Shown: positions 1 through 13,200 of the stretch, one piece after another
Layout of the letters: every line of letters starts with the position of its first letter
How positions within the stretch are numbered: the stretch's first letter is position 1
Assembly: GCA_005281725.1 (NCBI GenBank)
Contig: SSBO01000012.1
Span: forward strand, 14,003,088-14,067,087
DNA from: Wuchereria bancrofti
Lineage: Eukaryota; Nematoda; Chromadorea; Rhabditida; Onchocercidae
DNA length: 64,000 nt
Direction: 5' to 3'
The notes under the pieces: generated by a model
Told to the model about the DNA's origin: nothing
The model's input: only the letters and a program-made list of their open reading frames with translations
The model's database searches: none
Translations under genes and position numbers: made by a program

Positions 1-1235
1 CTGAAATTCCATAGACGGGAGATTTGGAATGAAATGTTTATTGTTGGAAATTTTTATCAGAGAATGGGCGAGACAAATGCATACTGTTTCCGGCTTAATT
101 TATTCTCAGGAAAGTATAGCTTTTGCATCTTTTTGAAATAGAAATTGTAGATTATGTGTATTTAATCATAAGATGTCTTCCATAAAAGTAGAAGACTTGG
201 TTTCTGTGAGGAATACTTGTTCCTATCACAATCAGACATAAGCAGAAAGAGATCTAAAACTGTATTATTAAACATTAAAGGTTACGCTTCGTTTCAATAT
301 TACAACTGCATCTAATTAAACGATGTTGAAACTTCAAAGATTTATTTAAAAAGGAAAGGAGTTGTGTCTCCACCCGTTAAAGCGTGCTTTTCTCAGAAAA
401 CCTTATTTTACACTGTTTTTTTATAATTAGATCACTGACATCACTGAAACCTGGTTAGCATTACCTGGACGGAAAGAAATCCTTGCAGAATTGGACAGAA
501 TGGACAGAAATGGACAGGCATGGGTAAAAGGTTTGAAGAAAAGAATTGAAAATTTAGACAGTTTGAAAACTGGAGATTTAGACAGTTTGAACAATCTCAA
601 AGGCAAAAGAGGAGGACAAAGCCCATAAAAATACATTAAATATCATGTAAAATGCATTTCTACTTGCAGTTCAAAAAAAAACAAAAGCTATATTGACATC
701 AACGTGAACGCTGCTTAATGGAAACTGAAATCAAATGCAGAGCAGAAGCAGTGAACAACTTGTTAGTCTATTCAATAAAAGGAAAAGTGGAAGTTCGAGA
801 GAAATTTGATACTAATGTTAAACATGATTAATGAGGGAAAGCAATTTCGAGACCCTCAAGATCACAAAAAGGAATAAGATGGACTTCGCGGAGTTGCACG
901 TAAGAAACAACTTGCAGATGCCATCAGTTACTTGAGCTTGTTCTTCACAAAAAAATGGAAAAAATAAAGTAATCTACTGTACCCATAGAAACAACAGATA
1001 TGTACATATGGACATCGATAAATGGATAAACAAGCGATCTAAGAAATTTTATAATCAAACTAATCGTTTAAATTACCAAGATTTAAAAAAAAAAATCTTA
1101 AGATATGAAGTATGCACAAAAATGAGATCTGTGAGACAAGTCTAAATTTAACCATAACTACTAGTTGATAGACGGTACAGAGAAAAAAACAGAAAAGAAC
1201 AATTCACACAGCTCTCACTCTGAATTTGATAAGCT
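1..1235. other. 3' flank of the DOCK gene, no gene recognised
   Basis: AT-rich sequence beyond the stop codon of the minus-strand DOCK gene. Short imperfect repeats occur at about 489-520 (TGGACAGAA units) and 553-592 (a TTTAGACAGTTTGAA element present twice). I see no reading frame with recognisable protein similarity and no RNA gene. Part of it is presumably DOCK 3' UTR, but I could not fix a polyadenylation site. Confidence 0.5.
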
Positions 1236-4200
1236 TCAACTGCTAATTCCGCCGATGGAGTCCAGAATGTGCATGGAGTTCCTCGAGCTGATTTCATCTG
1301 GAGATGATGTAGATGCCTTGTCAACTTTATCGCCGTCTAAGGAAACCTGCAAAATTATTTTGTGAAAGCTTACAGGAATTACGAGTTATAGCTCCTAAAG
1401 TTTTGTAAGTTAAAATAAAATCACAATATCTGGAGATTCTGGAACTGTTTACCATGCATTCAGAATGATTCTTTGAGCTCACTAAATTTCAGAGATAAAT
1501 TTGCAAAAAACATACGATATCACCAAAATAGCCGTTCAGCCTTTCCATCATTGCTGCAAATGCATTCTTCAGCATGTTATGGTATTCAACTTGATCTTCA
1601 CCAATAGCCGCTTCATTTGCTTCTAAAGCTTCTGCGCAAACCGATACGAGAGATCTGCAAAAAAAAGGAACAAACCTGGTTCTACGATATCCATTTGAAA
1701 TTTGGGTTTTCAGCTGTTTAATTCAAATAAACTTAAATTTTGATTATGAAACTCCTTTCATACATCCTACGATAGTCGTGGACTGGATACAAACGAAATT
1801 TTCAAGAGCTATCGACCTCATATACATTAAAACACTACCTGAACGCATCAGCCAATTTTTCAATACCACTTCGGCCATAAAGAATTTTCTGCGTTGGTGT
1901 AGTAAATGCTTCTGCATAGGCAAGAGGACCAACATTCACCTGCAAACAGGCTCGTATATTGAAGCACAAAGTAAAATTTTTAAACACACTTAGAAATTTA
2001 AATTAAACAGTGAGGCTAACAAAACTCCACTTCATAAAAATAGTAAAACTTTAATTTTCAACTGCTGAAGATATGAAAAACTCTTCATCTTTCATTGTGA
2101 ACTAAAAGAATGAACCAATACTAACAGTAGGTTGCACAGCGCCTTGCAACAACAATTGCAATCCTTTGACATCCAGACGTCTTGTTGGCTCACCAGTGGC
2201 TGAAGCTGCATCTAATATTCGACGCAATTGTTTTGATTTGAAAATCAATTTATCACATGCTAATTCTAATGGTGACAACGACGTTTCAGACTGATTCACG
2301 ACACGTGAACGGCGTCGTGTATTCGGGAAACCATCTTCTACTGAAATTTTCCAATTATTAACTTGGAAAAGAAAAAAATATAATAATGGAAAAAATAATT
2401 CATTCCTTCTATCCCTATTGCTAAGATCTAACAAAATGGATGAAAAATGAGTAAAGTTGAAATTTATAATTTTCCCAGATGCTAGAGAAATGAACAAACT
2501 TTCACCCGTAATAAAAATACGTTTAAGTGCTTGTCGAGCGACTTGGGGCACATTGGCTGCCACTTTCTCATCAATCACCGAGACTTCATAAAAGAAATCT
2601 CGCATGTTTGTATGAGCTTCATAGCTGCTAGCGTCATAACCATTCATGCACGGTTCAACATGCATCATTTGTACATAAGCTATCGACTCATCCAATTTGG
2701 TTTCATCAATCTTTAAGAAATTATTTATTCTAATTTATTTCTTTTTAAAATGATCTCTCTTTTTCAGCGTTTGTTCTATTTCAATCTAGAGTAATAGAAA
2801 TCTTTTGAATGCTTTAAAAAATACAACACAGATGCGAAAATGTAGAAGGAAATTTATACTGCGCATTATACCATTTTTCAATTCAAAGTAAATTACAATA
2901 CTGACAACTCTCAAAAAGTTGAAAAGTAAAAACACCATTAAGAATTATACGAATAATATAATCTCAAATTTATATCACTTAAAATGTAGGATGAAATATG
3001 AAAAAATTTGCACCTCTCTTCCTGTGATAATTTGTACTCGATCATGGCCAAGAATACAACGGCATGCATCTGTCATACGCTCACAAGCTTCTGCCAACGA
3101 GGTATGGCCTACTTCACGATAAACCCATTCAGTAGCGTGTTGCACCCTAAAACTAGGATCAACTAATTAAATATATATTATCAAATTCAAATCAAACAAC
3201 TCTCATTCTGGGTTTAGGAACAATTCACAGCTCGATTAAGTAGCATGTAAAGTTGAAAAAGGTGACAAAAGAGAGGAGACTGAGCTTATTTCACTCGTAT
3301 TTCTCAAATTTAAAGCTGTAGCTTTACTGAAGTTGTAGTTTTACTGGTTACTGAAAGTAAAGACTTTGAAGTGGAAATGATTTTAAGTAACAAGTGTATT
3401 AAGGTCGTACCCAAAATGTTTAGGTCCATAGAAAAGTACTTTAAAATACGTTCCAAGATGTCGTTTGCCACTGACTTTCATTTGATCAGCTAAGGCAAAT
3501 GTTTGTTGCAATTCGGCGTATATGCTAACCAAAGCCTAACAGAAAGAAATTTTTGATTTTCAGAAAAAAATGGAATATTCTCAACCAAAGTTAATTGGAA
3601 CTTTTCTAAGCAGGAAAAGAACTTACTCGGTAATTTTTTTGTTGTTCATATATTGGAATTGCTAAACGACAAACCGGCCCCACTGCTTCATATCGTTCAG
3701 CCATGATTAACGTTTGAACTAACTTTTCTATTTTTGTGGTGAACGTATCCTGAAAATCACTAATCAAGGTTCTCGAGTTTGCTTTCAACCAAATTAATCA
3801 TATATTCTATGAGCTTACCAAACTAAATCCTGCTTGCTGTATAATTTCTGAATCTGTATCATTTACAATTTCCTCCTTGGCTATCGTATCATTGATGCAA
3901 GCCAGCAAATCCCAGTCAATTTTCGCATATCCTGATTTTATAAATGCACGAGATGAAATATATGCATTCGGTTTTTAAAATAAATAACTAGATACAACAC
4001 GGAGATCAAAATTTTGAACTTTTAAATAATATACCGTCATATAAATCACATGCCGTATGACAACTGGTAATCATCCATCTTTTTAAAAAACTTGATAATC
4101 ACCAAGAATAAATAAAGGACAATTATATTTAAATAGAAGATTTCAACTAAATGCTTATGAATCAGAAAAAGGGAAATGGAAGAATTATTCACTGTTCGCA

Positions 4201-7200
4201 ACTCGGACAATTTCAGTCGATTGTCACAAATTTCGCTTATCTCAAAAATGAATAACTTTTGGTGTAGAAAAATTAAACAAATTAATTATACATATTATTT
4301 AAACAGGGATTTCAACTAAATACAAACCATTGATAGCAAGCTCCCGACCAATGATAGCAATGACATGAGCTTCACAAACAGCTGCTTCAGAAAACCAACG
4401 CTCACGAATGTGTGTTTCAGCAAGTGTCTCAAACCAAGCACTTCTCAACGCTGCTGATCCTCGATAGCTATCAGCGAGCTGTACATGTAAATCTGCCAAC
4501 CGAATCTATAAAAAAATTAACAGTGAAATATTTTCAACTGGACGGTTTGGATGCAGCATGGTACTTGATTTATTTAGGAGATCAAAATAAACGTCATACT
4601 AATTTCTTCTTACGAAGACAAGTTAGGAAATTGTTTTTACGAGTTTAAAAAAAGCAATTAACAACTACTTTCAAAGTAAACAAACTGCATAAAAAATACG
4701 GGGTCGTCAACAGCTTTCGCAAGAGCACCAGTTGCCGAAAGGACACCTCGCAATTGTTGAATTAATTCCTAAAAGAAAAAAAAATATTTAAAGAAGCAGT
4801 GGAATTAGCAGTTAGAAATAAAAAAAGAGCTTAATTTTTCAAATTTTTTAGAATGATAAATTGGCGAAAATAAAAAAANNNNNNNNNNNNNNNNNNNNNN
4901 NNNNNNNNNNNNNAAAAAAATGAGATCTTTTTCGATTTCTTTTTGGACACAATTTAATTGCTGTTAAAAAGTACCAAACGCTATACAATGAAAACCTGAG
5001 AAAAAACAAAATTTAAGTTTCATGTCAAAACAAAACTGACAAAAAAATTTGACACATCCTTACACTTTTTTGATTTCACTTCAATAAAGCTCTAAATTCA
5101 CAAATAAAGTCAAAAAACACATACTTCCACTCCTCGCTCAAAGTATGTTGGTTTGGTTCCAGACTGAGGTTTCACTAATATTTCCAAAATTTCCAGCCCG
5201 TGTTCGAAACGGCTTTTATTGGTAAGAGGAACTTTCCTCCCAAGTAATCTGGAATAGAAATAAGGTTATTCAATATGTTTAGTGAAAATCAAACTTATAA
5301 ACATTCGAACACATCTCAAATTTGAATCAGAAGCATTAATTGAATCATAACTGCACATAATTGAAATGCCAAAAAATTAGACTGAAGTGTTGGTGCCCCT
5401 ACAGTTGCCATGATTTCTGTTCTTTTTCCTAAATGTTCTTAATACTTCAAAACATATCGACAATTTCACATACTTAATATTTCGGAAAGATGATATGAAT
5501 TAAATATATTTTTATCATTAACGTTTCTAATAGATAACTTGATACCAACTTAGCTAATGCGACGCCAGTCTGAGAACCAGGTCGACCAAGTCGCTGCACA
5601 TCGAATATTTTCGGGGATTTTGTTGCATTTAAATTAGCCATAGGAAAGCGCACTGTAACATTAAGAAAAAATTACTGCCATAATTTTTATTGAAGAGTTG
5701 AAAAAAATTGCTATTATGTGCTCGCAGACACACCATTGATAATGACGATCTAACAAGAGTAGACACTGTTGACAGCCGTACGAGAGGAGGTAAGTTACAT
5801 TGCAAAATCTCAAAGAGATTTAAAAATAAATTATTTCGTACTTATTAAGCTTTCAGCAAGGTTCACTATATCTTCGAGACAGATTTTCGATAATGCGTAT
5901 GGAAAGAACCTGTTTTCGAGGTGAAATCGTAACCATTTCTAAGAATGAGATGTAAAAGTGCTGTAGCTGCACTTTGAATTTTCGGAAGTCGACTGTTCAT
6001 CTGCAGTAAAAGTGATTCGATCAATAACGCTAAGCCATCCAGAGGACCACTTTGGAAAAGTTGGATGCGAAACTGCAACTATGAAATTTACTTTTTTTTA
6101 TTTTGAACTTGACATATTGACTTTTAAAAATTCACTTTAATGCATCGTTTTTGACAAATGCATTATTTATTTTTAATGAAGAAATTCCGCAGACACGGCA
6201 TCAGTCAAAATAAGCAGTTGAAAACTTACCAAACCAACAAAGACAGCAAGCGCACCAAGGGTGTGGTGTCGTACAGCTTCCGGCCAGTAATCGTCCAAAA
6301 GTGACAGTAATAGACGAAGCAGTTGGTAAAAACTTTTACTTCCCTCGGGATTTGTCGAATTTTTAATGACGCTCTTAAACAAGTGCAATAATGCGGGAAA
6401 AGTTATTCAAATATTGTTTCTCTCAAGTAGTTGTGAAGAAAATGAAAATTACTAAAACAATCTCTATGTAAGTGCTATAACGATGTCATTTTTACTTTCA
6501 CTCACACTTTGTCCGTAGAGCACATTCTTCTTATATAAATTATAATCAACACGGAAGTTCCTCGTTCAAAAATCATACATACAAAAGTATTTCGATAATA
6601 ACGATCAAATGTTCAAAAAAAACTTACCGAAATATGCTGAGCCAGAACTTGTACAGTTTCTAAAACAATCAAAGCTATCTCTTGAGTCAGATTTGATTCC
6701 TGCAGCACGCTAAATGGAGTTACGTCCCCTACGTCAGTTTCAATGCATGGTTTTGCCGACAGTGGATCTGAAACAAATAAAAATGTGGGATTCATATCGA
6801 AATTTCTAATCTTGTTTGTTCTAGTAAATTCAATTACATATATATGTAATGCAGTTGACTGAAAGGAAAAATATTTGGGAACGCCCCGACTTGATTTTGG
6901 GAAATTGAATGTCAACAGCAATCCTGAACTATATTCATAAATAAGCAAAATGAAACTAAATTAAAATGAGGACCTATTCCGAGGGAACTAAAGCCACTCG
7001 ATATCGATGTGTGACTATCTAGTGTGGTCGAATTAGTTCCCAATGTTCCAGCGGATGAGCCGGAATGCGGTAGAATTACCATCGTTTTTCGTGTGCCTCG
7101 TATTCTGCAAATTCACAAACTCCCTTTTGTTTATCCAACTAATTATTAAATCAGATATCTAAATTTTTGTTGATGAAATACTCTTCTTATATTTAGTATA

Positions 7201-10200
7201 CAGCCAACCATTACACTATAGTAGCAGCATTTAATATCAATAAATGTTTGAGCAAAATACTAATGAGCTAATAAAAATTTGAATTTTTGATTTCTGACAA
7301 AAGTATAAAAAGACTTACTTATTGGATGTCCGCTGTATAGTGTAATTTTTACCGTGATATCTGAACAAATCGAGAGCGGTACGCAATAAACAGATGAAAC
7401 TGTTCAACGAACCACTCGATTCATAACGAGTTATCATTGCAGCCAGTATTTTACGTGGTAGGAAATGTAATAAATAAAGGGTGCACAAGATCAAATCTCT
7501 TGATTCACTCTAGAAAGTTAAGAAAAAAGTTAATCCATTGAAAATTATATTTCGGATAATAGTTTTGAATAAAAAAAGTAATACTAGGACAATAATTTGA
7601 ACTTCATTCAGCAAAACAAAGCATTTTTCCATTATGCAAAATCAATTATTTCAATGAAAAGGAAAAAATGATAAAATAGAACAGAAATAGACAAAAACTA
7701 ATTAGGTAATTAATATATTTATTTAGGCAATCAATATATACAATCAATATATGTCAATATGCATAAAAATTTATTAACGCCTAGATATTCTACCAAAAAA
7801 AAGAAAATCTACCCAGTAGACCGTTTATTTTACTAAAACTACCTCTTGAAAAATTGAAATAAGAAACTATCTTTTTTAAATTTTAAAAAATCTAGATCAA
7901 AAATGTTTAAAATGTAAGTCATTATAATATGCAAGATAAACAGAAGGAAAACACACTCGATCCAACTTTTCCATTAAACCGGCGATACAAGGTACAGATG
8001 AAGGAGGACTGAGTTTTTCTGCATAAGATTGATGAGAAGAAACACTTTTCAGAGAACACCCCACTTTAGATAGCAGTCCATGTGATGGTAAGGATAACGA
8101 CCGACCTAAAAATGAAAACCGAGTAGATTGATGTATAGGAATGCGAAAAACAAATGTTTTTTTTTTTGTTTTTCACGAATATTATATCCTTCTCAAACTC
8201 ATCAACAGTATCAATTGTCTTTCCACAAAGGAGCTTAGAAATAAAATAATAATAATAAACTAAATATGCATTTCAAGACAAAGCGAAGAGTAGCTATAAA
8301 TGAAAAAAGAAACCTACGGAAAGTCAAAGCAAAATTTCTAAGAGTTGAGAATGAAATTATTCTATTTTTATTAAACATTATTTTCAAGACCTACCAGTAG
8401 TAGTAAGACCGGTAGGTGAGAGGCTTTGTGTATCCGTTTTAGCAGATGATTCAAATTCTGCCGCATTATCAAGTACTAAAGCGATCAAGGGAGAATACAG
8501 TGTAGCAATAGAACTTTGAGCACTCTGAAAAAATATATTGCTGTTCAGTGTTCTATCCGACCTCGTCCAACTATTAAAAAATATCTTAAAATAAAAAAAA
8601 AATTCAGAATTTTAATCATCTCCCATCGACTGATATGAACCAATACTTCGTATATATTTCAGGCCAATTCATTTTGCCTTGCATTATTCACAATTTAGTG
8701 AGAATTAATGATAATTTTGAATACGACGGTAAGAATAATGACCGATCTCAAACCCCTTACTTTTTCTGCGTAAGATAATGAAGAGAAAAACAAAAAAAAA
8801 ATATTTCAAAATATGTGTAATAATCAAAGTAAACTTTTAAACTAAAAACAGACATAAGAATTTACTTACAGTATCCATATAACGTTTATCACTAGCATGT
8901 TTTGCAAATAAGTTCCTCAATAGCGCAACCACTTTTCGCCGATAATCACGCGGTTCACGAAGTGATGCGTCTAGTTCCTGATACAATAAACCAACTGGAA
9001 AGTGATGTCTGCAATATGAAGTGGACATGATGAATTCCTCCGAACATCGACTGTCTGAAAATTAGTTGAACAAGAATAAAAGAATTGAAAAAATTTCAAA
9101 CTTCCATGTGTAAGTATACTATGAAAAACTGTCTACAATTGAGACATAATGAACATTTTAAGTTTGAATTTTCATAAATTATGAAGCATAATTTTTAATA
9201 TGACTAAAAGTAAAAAAAAAAGTCGAGCTATTTCTTAGCACGATCATATAGAGATTTTCCAATCTATGCACTTAAATAAAGTACAATTGCTTACCTTATA
9301 ATGTTAGGTAGAGAAACATACTTCATTTAATGCCAAACCAAATACCAAATATCTCATTTAAGTTGCTCCTTAGCACAGCAAATAAATTTTTTGAAAGACA
9401 AACTTACAACAACAGTAATCATTCCCATTTCCACTGTTTGTCGGAGATGAAAAAAATTTCGAAAATAAATTGGTAAACAGACTGCCGGTATTAGAATTCG
9501 TGACTGTAAATAAGGTGAATATAAAAAAGATGCTCCCCTTTCTCTAGTTTCATGAGTTTTTGGATAAGCAATACACGTGAATACCACTTCTGAATGTGTG
9601 GCAATACAATAAAATGACACCAATTATAGGAATATTAAATTATAATTATTGAACTATTACTTTAATATGACAAGAAGACAGACACTTACATATACTATCT
9701 GTACTTGGCGAACTGTTTTTCCTGAAAATATTTCCGGAAACGTCGCATATCAGCGGCAAGCATAGTGGTATCCAGTGTTCATGACTGCTAATTATTTGCA
9801 GAAATTCAAGTTTATAATCAAGCATAGTCTGAAAACACATTTGCTCATATCGCATAATGTGTCTAAACTGGAAAACTGCTTAACTGATCTGAAAAATAGA
9901 CATACCCTTGAGCAACTTTCATCCATATTTTCAATGGTGCGATGTATCCAAGAAAATACTGACCCCCGATTCAGAAAACTGAAGCAGTACTGAAATATTT
10001 TAGCATGTTAACAAACTTAAAATCTCAACAACATACAGTAACAATACAGAAGTCACTAAATAACATTTTTCAATGACTTCTATTATTCCAAAAACATTCG
10101 TTATTTGAATATCTGCTAATTCCTTACCCTTAAGAAATAAGCTACAGCTGAATTTGCCAGCTGACACTCTTGAGGAATTTCCCGGTGTTTAGCTATGATA

Positions 10201-13200
10201 AGCAGGACAACCTTATCAATTAACTGTTCAATTCTAAACAGCAGTTCTCGTGAAAAACGATTTTCTCTTGGTACCTTAAACAAATAAAAATTTTTAATAA
10301 AAATCATAATAAAAGTTCGGAGGTCCTTTTTCTGCCTAAACTAACATATTTATGCTTGCTAAAAGAATCAAAAGAAGAATCAAACCTTATACAAACCGAT
10401 ATCAAGCAACCATAATACCATACTCTTTGCAACAACGACCAGAAGGAACCAAAGCTGCCGAAATACTAAGGCAAGTGAACCATTATCTGCCTCAATATAG
10501 CTGATCTAAAATAACGCATCTTTTAAAAGCTTCTTAAGAAAAAATTGAAAACTTTCAGTAACGTTTACTGTAGAAACAATCTATAAATGAGGCAAGGCTC
10601 TATTTGAATAATAAATTAAATAAAAATAACAGTTGATCTGATTTAGATAAAGCAAAATGAAATTTAAAAAATATTATAATTTACATGAGAAGTAATATGC
10701 TTGCACAAGGCTGAATGTACAGTTTCATCGTCAGGGTTTAATTTGCTTTTTACTACTGTTGATTGAAAATAATAAATAACAAATGTACGCAAAAGATGAT
10801 TTTGACCTGCCGCGGCAATTTTATCAGTAATACCAATCACCGTACTATAAACAGCAATTAATAAATTATGTGCAAACAAAATCAATATGAGCTCGTGAAC
10901 TCTGATGACTGTCTGTATAAAAAAAATAAAGTTCTTGAAAGAATCACTTATATTTAAAATCTCCTTTTTGTTTTAATATTTCCTGAAAATTATTTTAAAA
11001 AAATTACATTATTCTTGATTTATATTTGTTTTATATTGAGAAAATGGTTGGAATTGCAAAGTGAGGCTATTGTTTCCTTTTTGGGTCAACAAACATAATA
11101 AAAAGTAGTACATGAACCCTCAAACAACCTTTTTTAGTTATTTTTAAACCTAAAATATTTGGAAGACAAACCCCAAAGTGCTCAAAGCCATTTCATCGGT
11201 AAACGAATATGTCAACAATGTGAATAACCGATTCAAAGTTATTGGCAGGAATGGAATGATTTGATCAATGTCGACTTCCAACAGATCCTACAAATCAAAT
11301 AAAATAATAATTTATGCCGTGTTATGTCGAGTAATTCCACCAGCTGATAGAAAAAATAAATTTCCAATGGTTCTGCCTTAATGTTGCCTATACCTCTATG
11401 TTTACTAATTTATCAAAAATTCCAAAGTGAGAAAAAGTTAAGTTTCTGAAAAATATATGAAAGCTGTCGTAGCAATCGTGGTCCAGCTCGCATTGTTGTG
11501 ATAATTTTTTGAAACTGAAAATTGTTCAAATCTTTATAAAATAAATACGAAACTACTACTCCAGAAAATAAAACACCACGAAGGTTTTACTTATACATGA
11601 AATTTGAAGATCCTATTTAAAATCGAAGGTTTTGTTTTACTAAGTTTCAAATAAGTAAAATAGCAAATTATCGTATAATTTGCTCTTCTATTTGTTTCCT
11701 TAGAAGAACTTTTTACTGTAAAGGTTAGGATAAGGAGTTAGTGGTCATTCGTAAACATGCACTTCTCTCAGTGGTAAAACCAGGAAGCGTTTACAGCTCA
11801 GCGATACAATCCTCGTACTTGCTGCCAAAAACATACAGTCAAATTCATTTGGTGGATAGCCCAATACTAATTTACTCAGTTATTAAAAAGCGAAAATAGA
11901 AAAAGTAAGCTTATTGAATATTAAAAAAGCCATTTGTTGTTTGCAATAAACTGTGTTGTAATACAAAGCGAAAACAAATGGATATATGGAGATGAAGAAA
12001 TTAAACAAAAGTGCTGTTGAGTCCATTATGAAACATAAAAAAGCTCTTTAATAGTAAACGAAAAAGTAAGAAAAGTAACATTTTCCTAGCCCACACCGAG
12101 CTATTCATATAAATCATTTTTTAATGGAGACTATAAATAAGCAATGAAACTATCAGTACCCATTAAAATTTTCCAACTATTAAAGTAATGGCAAAGTACC
12201 ATTGCACATCGAGAAAAGTTGTTCAAACTATGAACCACGATTGTGCACCCGTAATTTTGTGACAAAATTGTATGAACTAAACCTCACCTTGATTTTCCGT
12301 ACTACGTAATGCCAAAATTTTTCTTCCTCTGATAATCCATGATTTTCGAAAGATGGTGAACAGGAACGCGTGACCACTAATGAGGGAGGAGACGACGGTG
12401 TATTGCTAATTGGTGAAATTGAACCTGGCGGACTGAACCACTACAATAGTAAAACGTAATTGTTAGCAGATTTACACCCAAAATAAGCAAAACAACGAAA
12501 TATTCTCTGAAAGCTAAGTAATATATTAAAGTTTCAGTTCGAATAAACTAGTGATTCGATAAATCGAACAAGCATAAATTGCTGTAAGAGTGAGATTCGA
12601 CTACCACTTCAAAGAATAAATTAGGGAAAGCTTAGGATCGAAATCAGTAGCGTTAACTCCACAAATTCTGCAGTTTTCAGTGATTAGCTTTGTTCAAAAA
12701 TTCTAGAAAAATTAGAATTAACTGGCTACAAAAGTGAAAAATGAAAGCCTAATTATATTTTGCACAAATATTGAGAAACATGCTTTCAGAAGATCAATGA
12801 AAAATATAAAGAGAAATAAATAAAAACGAACACGATTTAATAGTTTTCAGTTCCGAGTATAAGTTGCAGATATTAGTAAAAATGCAACATCACAAATGAA
12901 GAATGTCAGCGTAAGTAAGTAGAGAAAATCCGACGTTGACAATATATTACTGCTAAATGAGAAGAATGGAAAGGGAAGAATATCACATTTTTTATTAAGG
13001 GCTTAAGTACCTAAAGTCCAAACTGCCAAAAGAGCCAAAGATTATAAAGCAGCATGTACACAGCATTTCTCAACAAAAATAATAATCCCTGAATTGAAAC
13101 TCGTTTTCTGCCTCAATAATCTTTTTGTCCTCCCCTCTTTCGGGCCTCACCCCGAACAGCAAAACTACTCTATTTAGGAGAATAATAAACCAACTTTAGT

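Noticed and set aside
5846..5935. Apparent frameshift in the DOCK gene, where the exon frame runs into a stop
   Set aside because: A CAG|GTTCTT donor at 5909/5908 joins in phase to the acceptor at 5652/5653 and restores the family sequence ([16 protein letters not shown]), so no frameshift is needed.
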